Shown in pieces: positions 52,283 to 61,120 of a stretch of DNA of 64,000 nt. The translations under genes and the position numbers were made by a program. A model generated the notes under the pieces. The model made no database searches, was not told where the DNA came from, and worked only from the letters and a program-made list of their open reading frames with translations. The DNA is from Glaciibacter superstes DSM 21135 (GTDB lineage Bacteria > Actinomycetota > Actinomycetes > Actinomycetales > Microbacteriaceae), in contig NZ_ATWH01000004.1 of the NCBI RefSeq assembly GCF_000421145.1, positions 186,001 through 250,000 of the forward strand, read 5' to 3'. How positions within the stretch are numbered: the first letter of the stretch is position 1; each line of letters starts with the position of its first letter.

Positions 52283-54038
52283 ATTAGTCGGCAATGTCGG
52301 AATGGTGACGTCGAGCCACTGGCTGGCATCGGCGACGGGCATGAGCATCCTGGAGCAGGGCGGTAACGCGGCCGACGCCGCCGTCGCCACCGGCTTTGTG
52401 CTGCAGATCGTCGAGCCGCACCTGAACGGCCCTGGCGGAGACCTGCCGATCCTGGTCTGGTCGGAGAAGGATCAGCGAGTAGACGCGATCTGTGGCCAGG
52501 GTGTCGCTCCGCAGGCCGCGTCCGTCTCGCGTCTGACCGAACTGGGCCTCGACCTGATGCCGGGCACCGGCCTGCTGCCCACCGTCGTTCCCGGTTCGTT
52601 CGGGGCGTGGATGCTGCTTCTCGAGCAGTACGGCACGATGACGCCTGGTCAGGTGCTGGCGCCGGCCATCCACTACGCTGCGACGGGGCATCCGTTGCAG
52701 CAGCGGGTCTCTGCCGCACTTGGAACCGTTGAGACTCTCTTCAAGGAGGAATGGCCGACGTCGGCGGCGACCTGGCTGCCTGACGGTTCGGTTCCCGCGG
52801 AGGGAAGCCACTTCACCAACCCGGTGCTCGCTGAGACCTATCGGCGGATCGTCGCCGAATCGGAGAGTGCGGGCGGCAGCCGTGAGCACAAGGTGCAGGC
52901 CGCGCGCGATGCCTGGTACCGCGGTTTTGTCGCGGAGGCGATCGGCGAGTACTGCCAGACGGCGGAAGTCATGGACACCTCTGGGGAACGTCACGGTGGT
53001 TTGATGACCGCTGACGACCTCGCAGCCTGGGACGCCACCGTCGAGGAACCGGTCACGTTCGACTACCACGGCTACACGGTGTGCAAGACGGGGCCCTGGG
53101 GTCAGGGACCGGTGTTCCTCCAACAGCTCGCCCTGCTGGAGGGGTTCGATCTGGCTGAGATGGGCGTCGGCTCGGCGGACTGGGTGCACACGATCGTGGA
53201 ATCGAGCAAACTTGCCTTCGCCGACAGGGAAGCCTGGTACGGGGATCCGCTGTTCAGCGATGTGCCGCTGGATGGCCTGCTGAGCCGGGAGTACAACGAC
53301 GCGCGCCGGTCTCTCATCGGTGCCACCGCATCCCTCGACCTGAACCCAGGCAGTCCTACGGGACGCGCGCCACGGCTTCCGCGTTACCCGGCTTCGACGA
53401 ATGCGATGCAGTATGCGGCGGGCATCGGTGAGCCGACGGTGGCGCCGACCGGTGAGACGCGCGGCGACACGTGCCACCTCGATGTCGTGGACAGCAACGG
53501 GATGATGATCTCCGCGACGCCGAGCGGTGGCTGGTTACAGTCGTCGCCGACCATCCCCGGGCTCGGATTCTGCCTGAGCACCCGCGGCCAGATGTTCTGG
53601 GTGGAGGAAGGCCTGCCGAACTCGCTTCGGCCAGGGGCCAGGCCGAGGACGACTCTCACGCCGTCGTTCGCACTGCGGGATGGACAGCCGTGGCTGGCAT
53701 TCGGCACGCCGGGTGGCGACGCCCAGGACCAGTGGACCCTGCAGTTCTTCCTCAACCTCGTGCACAGCGGGATGAATCTCCAGGAAGCGCTCGATGCGCC
53801 TGGGTTCCACTCGACACACATGCCGAGTTCGTTCTACCCGCGGGATGCGCATCCCGGTCAGGTGCTGATGGAAGGCCGATTCGCGTCTGGCACCCTCGCC
53901 GAACTCGAGCGACGTGGGCACGGTGTCGTCGTGGGCGGAGACTGGACGGAAGGCTATACGACTGCGGTCGCACGCGACCAGGGGTGGCTGAAGGCAGCGG
54001 CGAGTCCGCGCGGGAAGGGATACGCGGTCGGACGATAG
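52263..54038 (+). CDS. ggt: Gamma-glutamyltransferase-family Ntn hydrolase
   Basis: A 591-residue autoprocessing N-terminal-nucleophile hydrolase. The large-subunit start SSHWLASATGMSILEQGGNAADAAVATGF is typical. The predicted cleavage site and nucleophile is Thr403 in RGDTCHLDVVD; most relatives have DTTH, so the Cys after the nucleophile is a variation. The conserved oxyanion Gly pair appears in FGTPGGDAQ near 480. No signal peptide is seen, so it is probably cytoplasmic, unlike classical secreted GGTs. The GTG start follows GGGAGGA. It ends the peptide importer operon; hydrolysis of gamma-glutamyl or other N-acyl amide bonds in imported compounds is plausible. Confidence 0.88.
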   Translation: MFTTRPELVGNVGMVTSSHWLASATGMSILEQGGNAADAAVATGFVLQIVEPHLNGPGGDLPILVWSEKDQRVDAICGQGVAPQAASVSRLTELGLDLMPGTGLLPTVVPGSFGAWMLLLEQYGTMTPGQVLAPAIHYAATGHPLQQRVSAALGTVETLFKEEWPTSAATWLPDGSVPAEGSHFTNPVLAETYRRIVAESESAGGSREHKVQAARDAWYRGFVAEAIGEYCQTAEVMDTSGERHGGLMTADDLAAWDATVEEPVTFDYHGYTVCKTGPWGQGPVFLQQLALLEGFDLAEMGVGSADWVHTIVESSKLAFADREAWYGDPLFSDVPLDGLLSREYNDARRSLIGATASLDLNPGSPTGRAPRLPRYPASTNAMQYAAGIGEPTVAPTGETRGDTCHLDVVDSNGMMISATPSGGWLQSSPTIPGLGFCLSTRGQMFWVEEGLPNSLRPGARPRTTLTPSFALRDGQPWLAFGTPGGDAQDQWTLQFFLNLVHSGMNLQEALDAPGFHSTHMPSSFYPRDAHPGQVLMEGRFASGTLAELERRGHGVVVGGDWTEGYTTAVARDQGWLKAAASPRGKGYAVGR

Positions 54039-54120
54039 GGCGGGCGATAACATCGGTGGTGAGTGCGCCATGCGCCTCATCCTTCCCGTCCTTCCGACCC
54101 TGACTGAGGTGGGCTAACAC

Positions 54121-54825
54121 ATGGTTACTGCGGAAGACACGATTGGCGGCGCAGGTGCGTCGGCGTTCGGATTGCTCGCGGCAGCTCAGCCGCTGCGCGA
54201 GCGGGTGTACGACGCCCTTGAGGAGATCATCGTCGACGGGATCTTCCCGCCGGGGTTCCACCTGCGCGAAGACGACCTGGCCAAACGGCTGGGTGTGAGC
54301 CGTAACCCGGTGCGGGAAGCGCTGCAGCGGCTGGTTCACGACGGCCTGGTCGACCACCGGCCAGGTAAGGGTGTCTTCGTTCACGAGCCCAGCCTGCGCG
54401 AGGTGGAAGAGGTGTTCCACGTCAGGGTGTTGCTGGAGAGTGAGAGCGCCAGGCTTGCGGCCGGACGCATCTCGGCGGAAGATCTCGACCAGCTCGAGGA
54501 GTTGCTGCGCCTGGGTGCTGCCGCCGTCGAGGCGAAAGACGCGACGCTGCTTCTTGAGCTCAACGAACGCTTCCACAACACGGTGCTTGCCGCATCAGAC
54601 AATTCCGTCATGGCGAAGATGATGGTCAGCCTGCAGCGGCGCATCCGCTGGTATTTCTCACGGGTGGTCGTCACGCGCTCAGTGGGCTCGTGGGGCCAGC
54701 ACACCGAGATTCTGGAGGCTCTGCGCGCCGGCGACGGCGAAGCGGCCGCCCGGCACATGGCCGACCACGTTCGACAGACCGGCCAGACCATCCGCGACAG
54801 CCTCAGCGCCGCTGCCGGCGTTTGA
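54121..54825 (+). CDS. GntR-family regulator, FCD (FadR) subfamily
   Basis: A 234-residue regulator. The winged helix includes FPPGFHLREDDLAKRLGVSRNPVREALQRL (residues about 40-70) and GKGVFVHEPSLREVEE. The FCD domain has the ligands LNERFHNTVL near 145 and HTEIL plus RHMADHV near 195-220. It lies 82 bp after the gamma-glutamyltransferase gene and may be cotranscribed with, and regulate, the third peptide importer. Confidence 0.9.
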   Translation: MVTAEDTIGGAGASAFGLLAAAQPLRERVYDALEEIIVDGIFPPGFHLREDDLAKRLGVSRNPVREALQRLVHDGLVDHRPGKGVFVHEPSLREVEEVFHVRVLLESESARLAAGRISAEDLDQLEELLRLGAAAVEAKDATLLLELNERFHNTVLAASDNSVMAKMMVSLQRRIRWYFSRVVVTRSVGSWGQHTEILEALRAGDGEAAARHMADHVRQTGQTIRDSLSAAAGV

Positions 54826-54857
54826 CGGTGGCCCCCGCGTCACCCTCTCGACGCCGG

Positions 54858-54917
54858 AATCGCCGTTCGCTCCGAGAATCGCCGCTACAGCGGCGTCAGT
54901 CGGCGCAAACGGCGATT
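54858..54917. terminator. Nested inverted repeats between convergent regulators
   Basis: AATCGCCGTT (54858-54867) pairs with AACGGCGATT (54908-54917), and inside it GCCGCT/AGCGGC (54881-54894) forms a tight stem. A direct copy AATCGCCG also begins at 54878. It separates the convergent GntR and IclR genes and may terminate both; the AATCGCCG units also look like a dispersed repeat element. Confidence 0.5.
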
Positions 54918-54941
54918 TGGGGGCGAGAACTAGCGCGTCGC

Positions 54942-55820
54942 TCACCGCTTGGCCGGGTCGGCCCCGAGTTGAACCGAAAGCTCCGCGGCCACCCGGGCGG
55001 CAAGGGCGCCAGCCTCATCGAGATGACCACCGAGCCGCGGTTTGGGTGCGCTGACATTGATGGCGGCGACGATGCTCCGTCGGAAGTCGAAAACGGGCGC
55101 TGAAACACCGACGACTCCCTTCTCGAACTCCTCGTCGACGGTCGCGTATCCCTTCGTGCGGATTCGGAGTATCTCCCTTTTGAGGCTTTCGAAGTCAGTA
55201 ACCCGAGAGACTCCCTGTGCGGGAGGAGTGGATGCGACGCCGCCGATATCGGCGACCACGGGCGCGAACCGGCTCGTGACCGCCGTGTCTCGGCCATGCA
55301 CCTCATACCATCCGCGAAGCTCGTCCTCCGCCCAATCGCTGATCAACACCCGTCCGGATGAGGTATGCCACGCCGCGGTGCTCACCCCTTCCCAGCCGAC
55401 GCCACGGTAGGCATACTCACTCGTCTCGGTCGCGAGTGTCAACACGTTGCCGCCGCGCAACACGCAGAGATTGGTCGTCTCGTGGGTCGCGGTCACCACA
55501 CGCCTGAGGTAAGGCGCGGCCGCTCGAACCAGTCGAGACTCCAGTGTGCGGGCGGCGAGCGCGTACAGCTGATATCCCAGCTGGTAGTTCTGGGTCACCG
55601 GGTCGCGTGAAACCAGCCCGGCTTCCGCGAGCGTTGCCAGGGTGCGCGACACGACGCCTTTATCGCGTCCGGCCAGTTCCGCGACCCGAACCACCCCGAG
55701 CCCTCCGGCCGATTCGGACTCCAGGGACCCGAGAACCTCCAGTAGCTCCAGGTCTCGCCGCAACCCGGCCGAATTGCGCCTCGGCCGAGGCGGGGTGCCT
55801 GTCTCTGCGATCGGTTCCAT
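54942..55820 (-). CDS. IclR-family transcriptional regulator
   Basis: A 292-residue regulator. The N-terminal winged helix contains VRVAELAGRDKGVVSRTLATLAEAGLV (about residues 43-70), and the IclR effector domain includes GRVLISDWAEDELRGWY, KGYATVDEEFEKGVVGVSAPVFD and IVAAINVSAPKPR. The ATG at 55820 is chosen; the frame upstream runs antisense to the permease gene. It is divergent from the OpuC-type operon and is its probable regulator. Confidence 0.88.
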   Translation of the reverse strand: MEPIAETGTPPRPRRNSAGLRRDLELLEVLGSLESESAGGLGVVRVAELAGRDKGVVSRTLATLAEAGLVSRDPVTQNYQLGYQLYALAARTLESRLVRAAAPYLRRVVTATHETTNLCVLRGGNVLTLATETSEYAYRGVGWEGVSTAAWHTSSGRVLISDWAEDELRGWYEVHGRDTAVTSRFAPVVADIGGVASTPPAQGVSRVTDFESLKREILRIRTKGYATVDEEFEKGVVGVSAPVFDFRRSIVAAINVSAPKPRLGGHLDEAGALAARVAAELSVQLGADPAKR

Positions 55821-55850
55821 TGGTTCACCATAACCATAGTATTGCCATAC

Positions 55851-55868
55851 GCACAACTGTAGTTGCGC
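55851..55868. promoter_or_regulatory. IclR-type operator candidate
   Basis: GCACAACTGTAGTTGCGC contains the palindrome CAACT-GT-AGTTG. It is in the divergent region between the IclR gene and the OpuC-type operon, 31 bp before the IclR start. Confidence 0.5.
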
Positions 55869-55950
55869 AAATAAGAACTGGCTCCTAGTGTCTGTAACAG
55901 CCGCCGCCGTACTGCGAAGGTGAATCTCAATGAAGAGTGAGGAGGCATCG

Positions 55951-56617
55951 ATGACAGGCTTCGATTTCGACGGAATGTTGACGTTCTGGGCACGTCGCTG
56001 GGACGACATCCTCAGCATGGTTGTGGAGCATGTCACCGTGGTCGCCCTGGCACTCGCCATCGCCATGATCATCGGCATCGGCGTTGGGATGCTGGTCTGG
56101 GACAAGCCGATGCCCCGTACCGGCGTCATCGCAGCAGCAGCGGTCGCGCTGACCATCCCCTCCCTCGCGCTGCTCGCGATCCTGATCCCAGCCTTTGGAC
56201 TTGGCTGGGTGCCGACTGTCATCGCACTGGTCATCTACTCGCTCCTGCCCATCGTTCGCAACACCGTCGTCGGCCTGCGGGAAGTACCGCCCGCCATCAT
56301 GGAATCCGCCAAGGGCATGGGCATGAACCCCCTGCGTGTGCTGGTGAGGATTCAGCTCCCGATGGCCTGGCCCGTGATACTCACCGGCGTTCGTGTCGCG
56401 GCACAGTTGACCATCGGAATCGCGGCCATCGCCGCATACGTTGCGGGCCCGGGTCTCGGGCAGTTCATCTTCAAGGGCCTTTCGTCCCTTTGGGTCGAAG
56501 AACGCATTGAACTTTGCACTCACCGGAACGGTGGGCGTCATCATCCTGGCGCTCCTGATCGACGCGTTGTTCGTCCTCATCACCCGCATCACGACCTCAA
56601 GGGGGCTCCGTGCCTAA
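55951..56617 (+). pseudogene. OpuCB-type permease gene with a +1 frameshift
   Basis: The frame from the ATG at 55951 (GAGGAGG upstream) encodes a betaine/choline-type permease through GPGLGQFIFKGLSSL, then shifts. An extra T in the TTT run at 56489-56491 is the simplest cause. Reading one base on restores GSKNALNFALTGTVGVIILA and a normal end ...TSRGLRA with stop TAA at 56615-56617. Without repair the last about 40 residues are replaced by an unrelated tail running to 56760. The EAA loop (MESAKGMGMNPLRVLVRIQLP) is intact. A sequencing error is possible, but the next gene is also broken. Confidence 0.85.
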
Positions 56618-57671
56618 GTCACCAGACACCGCCATCACCCAGATCGCTCGCAACAACAGCGGTGCTCGGATCGAACTCGACCGTGTCACCAAGACCTACC
56701 CCAATCAACCGGTGTCGGCCGTCGAGAACTTTTCGATGGTGGCCGAACCCGGCGAACTGATCATGTTCGTGGGCCCGAGCGGATGCGGCAAGACGACCAC
56801 CATGAAGATGATCAACCGCATCATCGAACCGAGCAGCGGGTCGATATCCATCGACGGACGCGATGTGCTGTCGCTCAACCCGAATGAGCTGCGACGCCAC
56901 ATCGGATATGTGATCCAGCAGATCGGCCTGTTCCCGCACATGACCATCGCGGAGAACATCGCCGTGGTTCCCCAGCTGCTCGGCTGGAGCAAGGAGAAGA
57001 TCCGGAGCCGGATCGACGAGCTGCTCACCACGGTGGAGCTCGATCCCGCCGCCTTCGCCACCCGATACCCGAAGCAGCTCTCCGGCGGCCAGCAGCAGCG
57101 CGTCGGAGTTGCTCGTGCCCTCGCAGCAGACCCGCCGGTCATGCTCATGGACGAACCATTCGGGGCAACCGACCCGATCACCAGGGAGAAGCTCCAGTAG
57201 GAGTTCCTCCGTCTGCAGGATTCGCTCGGCAAGACGATCATCTTTGTGACCCACGACTTCGACGAGGCGGTGCGACTCGGCGACCGCATCGCCGTATTGA
57301 GCGAACGCAGCCAGATCGAACAGTTCGACACTCCGGCGAACATTCTGGCCGCACCGGCCAACGAATACGTTGCATCGTTCATCGGGCACGGCGCCGCCAT
57401 CAAACGACTCACACTGATCCCGGTCAGCGAGGCCCTCCTCGGGTCTGCATCGTCGGCTCCCAGCGGTCCGATCACGGTCAGCACCACCGATTCACTTCGG
57501 GACGCCCTCGACTCGCTCGTTCTCACCGGGGCGACTTCCCTTGCCGTCGTCGGGCCGGACAACCGGGCGGTTGGCTCGATCACCATCGACGCCATCTCCG
57601 CCGTTCTCGGCGCTGAGCTGCCTCGGGTGTCGTCAGCGCCATCGCAGACAGAAGCAGGCGTTCGGCCATGA
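56610..57671 (+). pseudogene. OpuCA-type ATPase gene with a premature TAG
   Basis: From the GTG at 56610 the frame encodes an osmoprotectant-type ABC ATPase: Walker A GPSGCGKTT, Q-loop YVIQQIGLFPHMTI, signature LSGGQQQRVGVARAL, Walker B VMLMDEPFGATDP. At 57198-57200 a TAG follows REKLQ. The same frame continues at once with EFLRLQDSLGKTIIFVTHDFDEAVRLGDR and two CBS-like segments to 57671. Family members usually have Glu at the stop, so one GAG-to-TAG change explains it. The truncated 196-residue product lacks the switch His and cannot be a working ATPase. The following permease and binding-protein genes are intact. Confidence 0.88.
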
Positions 57672-58453
57672 GCACCGAGCTCGCCAGGATCGTCGGCGAG
57701 AGCCCCGATACCCTCCCCACCCAGCGGCAGGCTTTCTTCACTCTGAAGCGTTTCGCCACGCCCATCGTCGTTGTCGTCGTGCTCGGCCTTCTGCTGCTCT
57801 GGGTTTCCACACTGAAACTCGACTCGATCGAACAACGCACCCTCAACTGGGATTACATCATTGCCCGTACGCGCGAGCATCTCGGACTCGCCATTGTGGC
57901 CTCGGCACTGGTCGCCGTCCTGGCGATCCCGACCGGTATCGCGCTCAGTCGCACGAAATCGAAGACCATCAGAGGCATCGTGCTGGGAATCGCCAATATC
58001 GGCCAGGCAACTCCGGCCGTCGGCGTCATCATCCTGCTGGCCATCGTCTGGCAGACCGGATACACCACAGCCCTGGTCGCACTGGTCGTCTATTCATTCC
58101 TCCCGGTGCTGCGCAACACCATGGTCGGCCTCCAGCAAGTCGACGAAAGCGTCCGCGAGTCGGCCAAAGGCATGGGGATGACTCCCAACCAGGTGCTCCT
58201 GCGCATCGAACTTCCCCTGGCCGTTCCCGTCATCCTCGCGGGGCTCCGCACCTCGCTGGTGTTCTGCGTCGGAGTCGCGACCATCGCCACCTTCATCAAC
58301 GCGGGCGGTCTTGGCGACATGATCGTCAACGGACTCAAGCTCCAGCGTTACCCGGTCCTGATCGTCGGGGCCGTGCTGGTCGCCTGCATCGCCCTCCTGA
58401 TCGACTGGGTCGCCGCGGTGGCAGAAGACCTGCTCAGGCCCAAAGGGACCTGA
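57668..58453 (+). CDS. OpuCD-type osmoprotectant ABC permease
   Basis: A 261-residue permease with five to six spans. NIGQATPAVGVIILLAIVWQTG, YSFLPVLRNTMVGLQQVD and the EAA loop VRESAKGMGMTPNQVLLRIELPLAVPV identify the betaine/carnitine/choline (OpuC/ProW-like) group. It overlaps the broken ATPase gene by 4 bp. It is intact, but without its partners it may not work. Confidence 0.9.
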   Translation: MSTELARIVGESPDTLPTQRQAFFTLKRFATPIVVVVVLGLLLLWVSTLKLDSIEQRTLNWDYIIARTREHLGLAIVASALVAVLAIPTGIALSRTKSKTIRGIVLGIANIGQATPAVGVIILLAIVWQTGYTTALVALVVYSFLPVLRNTMVGLQQVDESVRESAKGMGMTPNQVLLRIELPLAVPVILAGLRTSLVFCVGVATIATFINAGGLGDMIVNGLKLQRYPVLIVGAVLVACIALLIDWVAAVAEDLLRPKGT

Positions 58454-58539
58454 TCCACACCACCGCGCGACGCACCGCGCATCACAGCAACATCCGCACA
58501 GCAACAACAAACACAGTGTCAAACAACCAAGGAGCAATC

Positions 58540-59481
58540 ATGAAAAAACGCACCGCCCTCTCCCTCCTGGCCATCGCGGCCATCGGAACACTCGGGCTCA
58601 CCGCCTGCGCCAGCGGAAGCGCCGAGAACTCCGGCGGATCCCAGGGCGACGAAGTGGCCGGCCTCACCGGCACGATCGGCGCCAAGGACTTCTCAGAGCA
58701 GTTCATCCTCGCCTACCTCACCAGCGGCATCCTCAACGCCCACGGGGCCGAGACGGATGCGAACATCCAGGTGGTCGGTTCCGCCAACGTGCGTGCGGCC
58801 CTGGAGAGCGACGAGTTCATGGGCTATTGGGAGTACTCCGGCACGTCCTGGATCACGTATAACGGCAACACCGAGCCTGTTCAGGGAGAGGAAGCCCAGT
58901 TCGAAGCAACGAAGGAGGCTGACGCCGCAAACGGCATCGCCTGGCTCGACCCGGCGCCGCTCAACAACACCTACGCGTTCGCCATCCGTTCAGACAAGGC
59001 GAAAGAACTCCGTGTGAAGTCGCTCAGCGACATCGCCGACCTTCCGGTTGAAGACCAGACATTCTGCATTGAAAGCGAATTCTCGACTCGTGACGACGGC
59101 TGGCCAGGCCTCAAGTCCGCCTACGGGATCGATGTTCCAGACTCGAATGTCGCACTCCTCGACACCGGCGTCATCTACACCGCGACGCAAAAGGGCGATG
59201 ACTGCAACTTCGGAGAGGTCTTCCAGACCGATGGTCGGATCAAGGCGCTCGATCTCACGGTCATGGAAGACGACCTGGAGTTCTTCCCCGTCTACCAGGG
59301 GGCTTTCACCCTCAAGCAGAGCACGCTCGACGAGTACCCCGGAATCGCCGATGTCATCGCGCTGATGTCTAGCAAGCTCACGACGGAGGTTATGCAGGAT
59401 CTGAACGCACTGGCCGATGTCGACGGGGAAGACCCGGAAGACATCGCCAATGACTGGCTGACCGAGGAAGGCTTGATCTGA
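58540..59481 (+). CDS. OpuCC-type osmoprotectant-binding lipoprotein
   Basis: A 313-residue QAT-family receptor with lipobox LGLTACAS near residue 22. GLTGTIGAKDFSEQFILAYLTSGIL, SDEFMGYWEYSGTSW and FVPVYQGAFTL-like FFPVYQGAFTLKQ fit glycine betaine/choline-binding proteins, in which aromatic residues form the cage for quaternary ammonium. AAGGAG precedes the ATG. Its last base is the first base of the fae start codon, tying it to the metabolic genes downstream. Confidence 0.88.
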   Translation: MKKRTALSLLAIAAIGTLGLTACASGSAENSGGSQGDEVAGLTGTIGAKDFSEQFILAYLTSGILNAHGAETDANIQVVGSANVRAALESDEFMGYWEYSGTSWITYNGNTEPVQGEEAQFEATKEADAANGIAWLDPAPLNNTYAFAIRSDKAKELRVKSLSDIADLPVEDQTFCIESEFSTRDDGWPGLKSAYGIDVPDSNVALLDTGVIYTATQKGDDCNFGEVFQTDGRIKALDLTVMEDDLEFFPVYQGAFTLKQSTLDEYPGIADVIALMSSKLTTEVMQDLNALADVDGEDPEDIANDWLTEEGLI

Positions 59482-59990
59482 TGCAGGGCACCCTTCAGAT
59501 TGGCGAAAGCTTCATCGGCGACGGCGTGAACGCCGCGCACGTCAACACGGTCTTCGGCCATCGGGATGGACCTGCCGGAGTGGCCTGGGCTTCGGCCCTG
59601 GCCACCCCGAGCCAGGGGCATGTTCCCTTCGTGGCCGTCCTCCGGCCCTCGCTGCCGGTGAAGCCACTGACCCTTTTCGTGACCAAGTCCGCCCCGGCGG
59701 GCGACGAACACGGACTCCTGATCTGGGGGCCGGCCCAGGCCGGCATCGCGGCCGGTGTGGCTGATGCACTCGCTGACGGCGTCATCACCGTCGAACAGGC
59801 GGATTCCCACGTCGTCATCGCTGCGGTCTGGGTGAATCCGGGCGCAGATGACGCTCAAACGGTCTACGCGAACAACCGGAAATCGGTTCGCACGGCCCTC
59901 GAGAACGGATCTCGGCTCCTGCCGAACACCGATGAGGTCATCGCCGCACGGAACACGCCGACCAACCCCTTCTTCACCCCACAGGCTTAG
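59481..59990 (+). CDS. Fae-family protein (formaldehyde-activating enzyme homologue)
   Basis: A 169-residue protein matching the whole Fae domain: GESFIGDGVNAAHVNTVFGHRDG at the N-terminus with the catalytic-type His20, then LATPSQGHVPFVAVLRP, WGPAQAGIAAGVADAL and IAAVWVNPGADD. Fae condenses formaldehyde with tetrahydromethanopterin in methylotrophs, a cofactor not expected in this lineage, so this homologue may have another role. It is fused by a TGATG overlap to a quaternary-amine-type binding-protein gene and followed by an enolase-superfamily enzyme and dehydrogenases. A role in handling aldehydes released from that substrate is inference. Confidence 0.85.
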   Translation: MQGTLQIGESFIGDGVNAAHVNTVFGHRDGPAGVAWASALATPSQGHVPFVAVLRPSLPVKPLTLFVTKSAPAGDEHGLLIWGPAQAGIAAGVADALADGVITVEQADSHVVIAAVWVNPGADDAQTVYANNRKSVRTALENGSRLLPNTDEVIAARNTPTNPFFTPQA

Positions 59991-60016
59991 AGCCTGGCCA
60001 AGCCAGAAAGCACCAC

Positions 60017-61120
60017 ATGAAGATCACGGCCATTCGCCTCACGCGATTGAGTCTGCCACTCGATCCGCCATTCAATGCCGCATGGGACCCGACCCCCCGC
60101 ACGACCTTCCCGGCGACACTCGTGACGGTGGAGACCGACGAAGGAGTCGTCGGATTCGGCTCTGGCGACACCATGGACGGGTTCGAGGCATACGAGGATC
60201 TGTTCATCGGCACCGATCCGCTACAGATTCTCAACCAGGTGCGACGCATCGAGACGATCAACTTCCACGGAGGTCGGTACTGGCCGCTTGAGGCTGCCCT
60301 GTGGGACATCATCGGCCAGGTGGCGGGACTCCCGGTCAGTGTTCTCTTCGGCGGTGCACGGGACCGCCTGCCCGCCTACGCCTCGTGCGGGGAACTCAAG
60401 CCACCTGCTGCACGGGCGGAATCGGCACTGGCCGCCAAGGAACGCGGCTTCAAAGCCATGAAGATCCGGCTCGCGCGTCATCGGCTCGCTGACGGCATCG
60501 CGGCCGTGAGGGCGACCAGGGAAGCCGTCGGCGACGACTTCGACATCATGGTGGATCTCAACCAGATGTGGCGCATGAGCGGAGACATCGAGGCCGCCCT
60601 CCCGCTCGCACAGGTGCAACGAATAGCAGCGGAACTCACCGAGATCGGCGTGCTCTGGCTCGAAGAACCGTTGCCGCAGGCAGACGTCATCGGCGCCCGC
60701 CGGGTGCGGGCTGAAACCGGAATCCAGATCGCCGGGGGCGAGATGGTGCGCAGCATGCCCGAACTGGCTCAACTGATCGAAGCAGATGCCTACGACATCT
60801 ACCAGCCGGATGTCGTCCTCGCGGTGGGCATGTACCGCGCCAGGCAGGTGGCCGAGTCCGCCAATCTGCGCCACCGTCTCTTCACTCCACACACCTGGAG
60901 CAACGGACTCGGCCTGCTGGCCAACCTCCACGTGGCCGCGGGGGTCGACGCATCCCCTTATCTCGAGTTTCCATACGATCCGCCGGGGTGGACACCGGAA
61001 CGACGGGACTTCTTCATGAAGCCCCTCGACATCGATGAGAACGGAGACCTGCTGGTTCCGAACGCGCCAGGGCTCGGAACAGAGATCGACGCGGATGCTG
61101 TGAAGAGGTACACGATATGA
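60017..61120 (+). CDS. Enolase-superfamily enzyme, mandelate racemase subgroup
   Basis: A 367-residue TIM-barrel enzyme with N-terminal capping domain. Metal ligands are D180 (VDLNQMW), E216 (WLEEPL) and E242 (AGGEMV). The general bases are the K149-x-R151 motif (MKIRLAR) and the His292-Asp265 dyad (PHTWSNG, YQPDV), as in the mandelate racemase subgroup. Such enzymes dehydrate acid sugars or epimerise betaines of (hydroxy)proline and similar compounds. With an OpuC-type importer upstream, a betaine substrate is attractive, whereas the dehydrogenases downstream favour acid-sugar breakdown; sequence alone does not decide. Confidence 0.88.
   Translation: MKITAIRLTRLSLPLDPPFNAAWDPTPRTTFPATLVTVETDEGVVGFGSGDTMDGFEAYEDLFIGTDPLQILNQVRRIETINFHGGRYWPLEAALWDIIGQVAGLPVSVLFGGARDRLPAYASCGELKPPAARAESALAAKERGFKAMKIRLARHRLADGIAAVRATREAVGDDFDIMVDLNQMWRMSGDIEAALPLAQVQRIAAELTEIGVLWLEEPLPQADVIGARRVRAETGIQIAGGEMVRSMPELAQLIEADAYDIYQPDVVLAVGMYRARQVAESANLRHRLFTPHTWSNGLGLLANLHVAAGVDASPYLEFPYDPPGWTPERRDFFMKPLDIDENGDLLVPNAPGLGTEIDADAVKRYTI

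Noticed and set aside
56489..56491. Programmed frameshift in the OpuCB-type permease
   Set aside because: A run of only three T with no downstream stem or pseudoknot is a poor slippage site, and the alternative product would be non-functional.
57198..57200. TAG in the OpuCA-type gene as a recoded (pyrrolysine or readthrough) codon
   Set aside because: Nothing nearby suggests recoding machinery, relatives have Glu there, and the neighbouring permease is also broken; a nonsense mutation is simpler.
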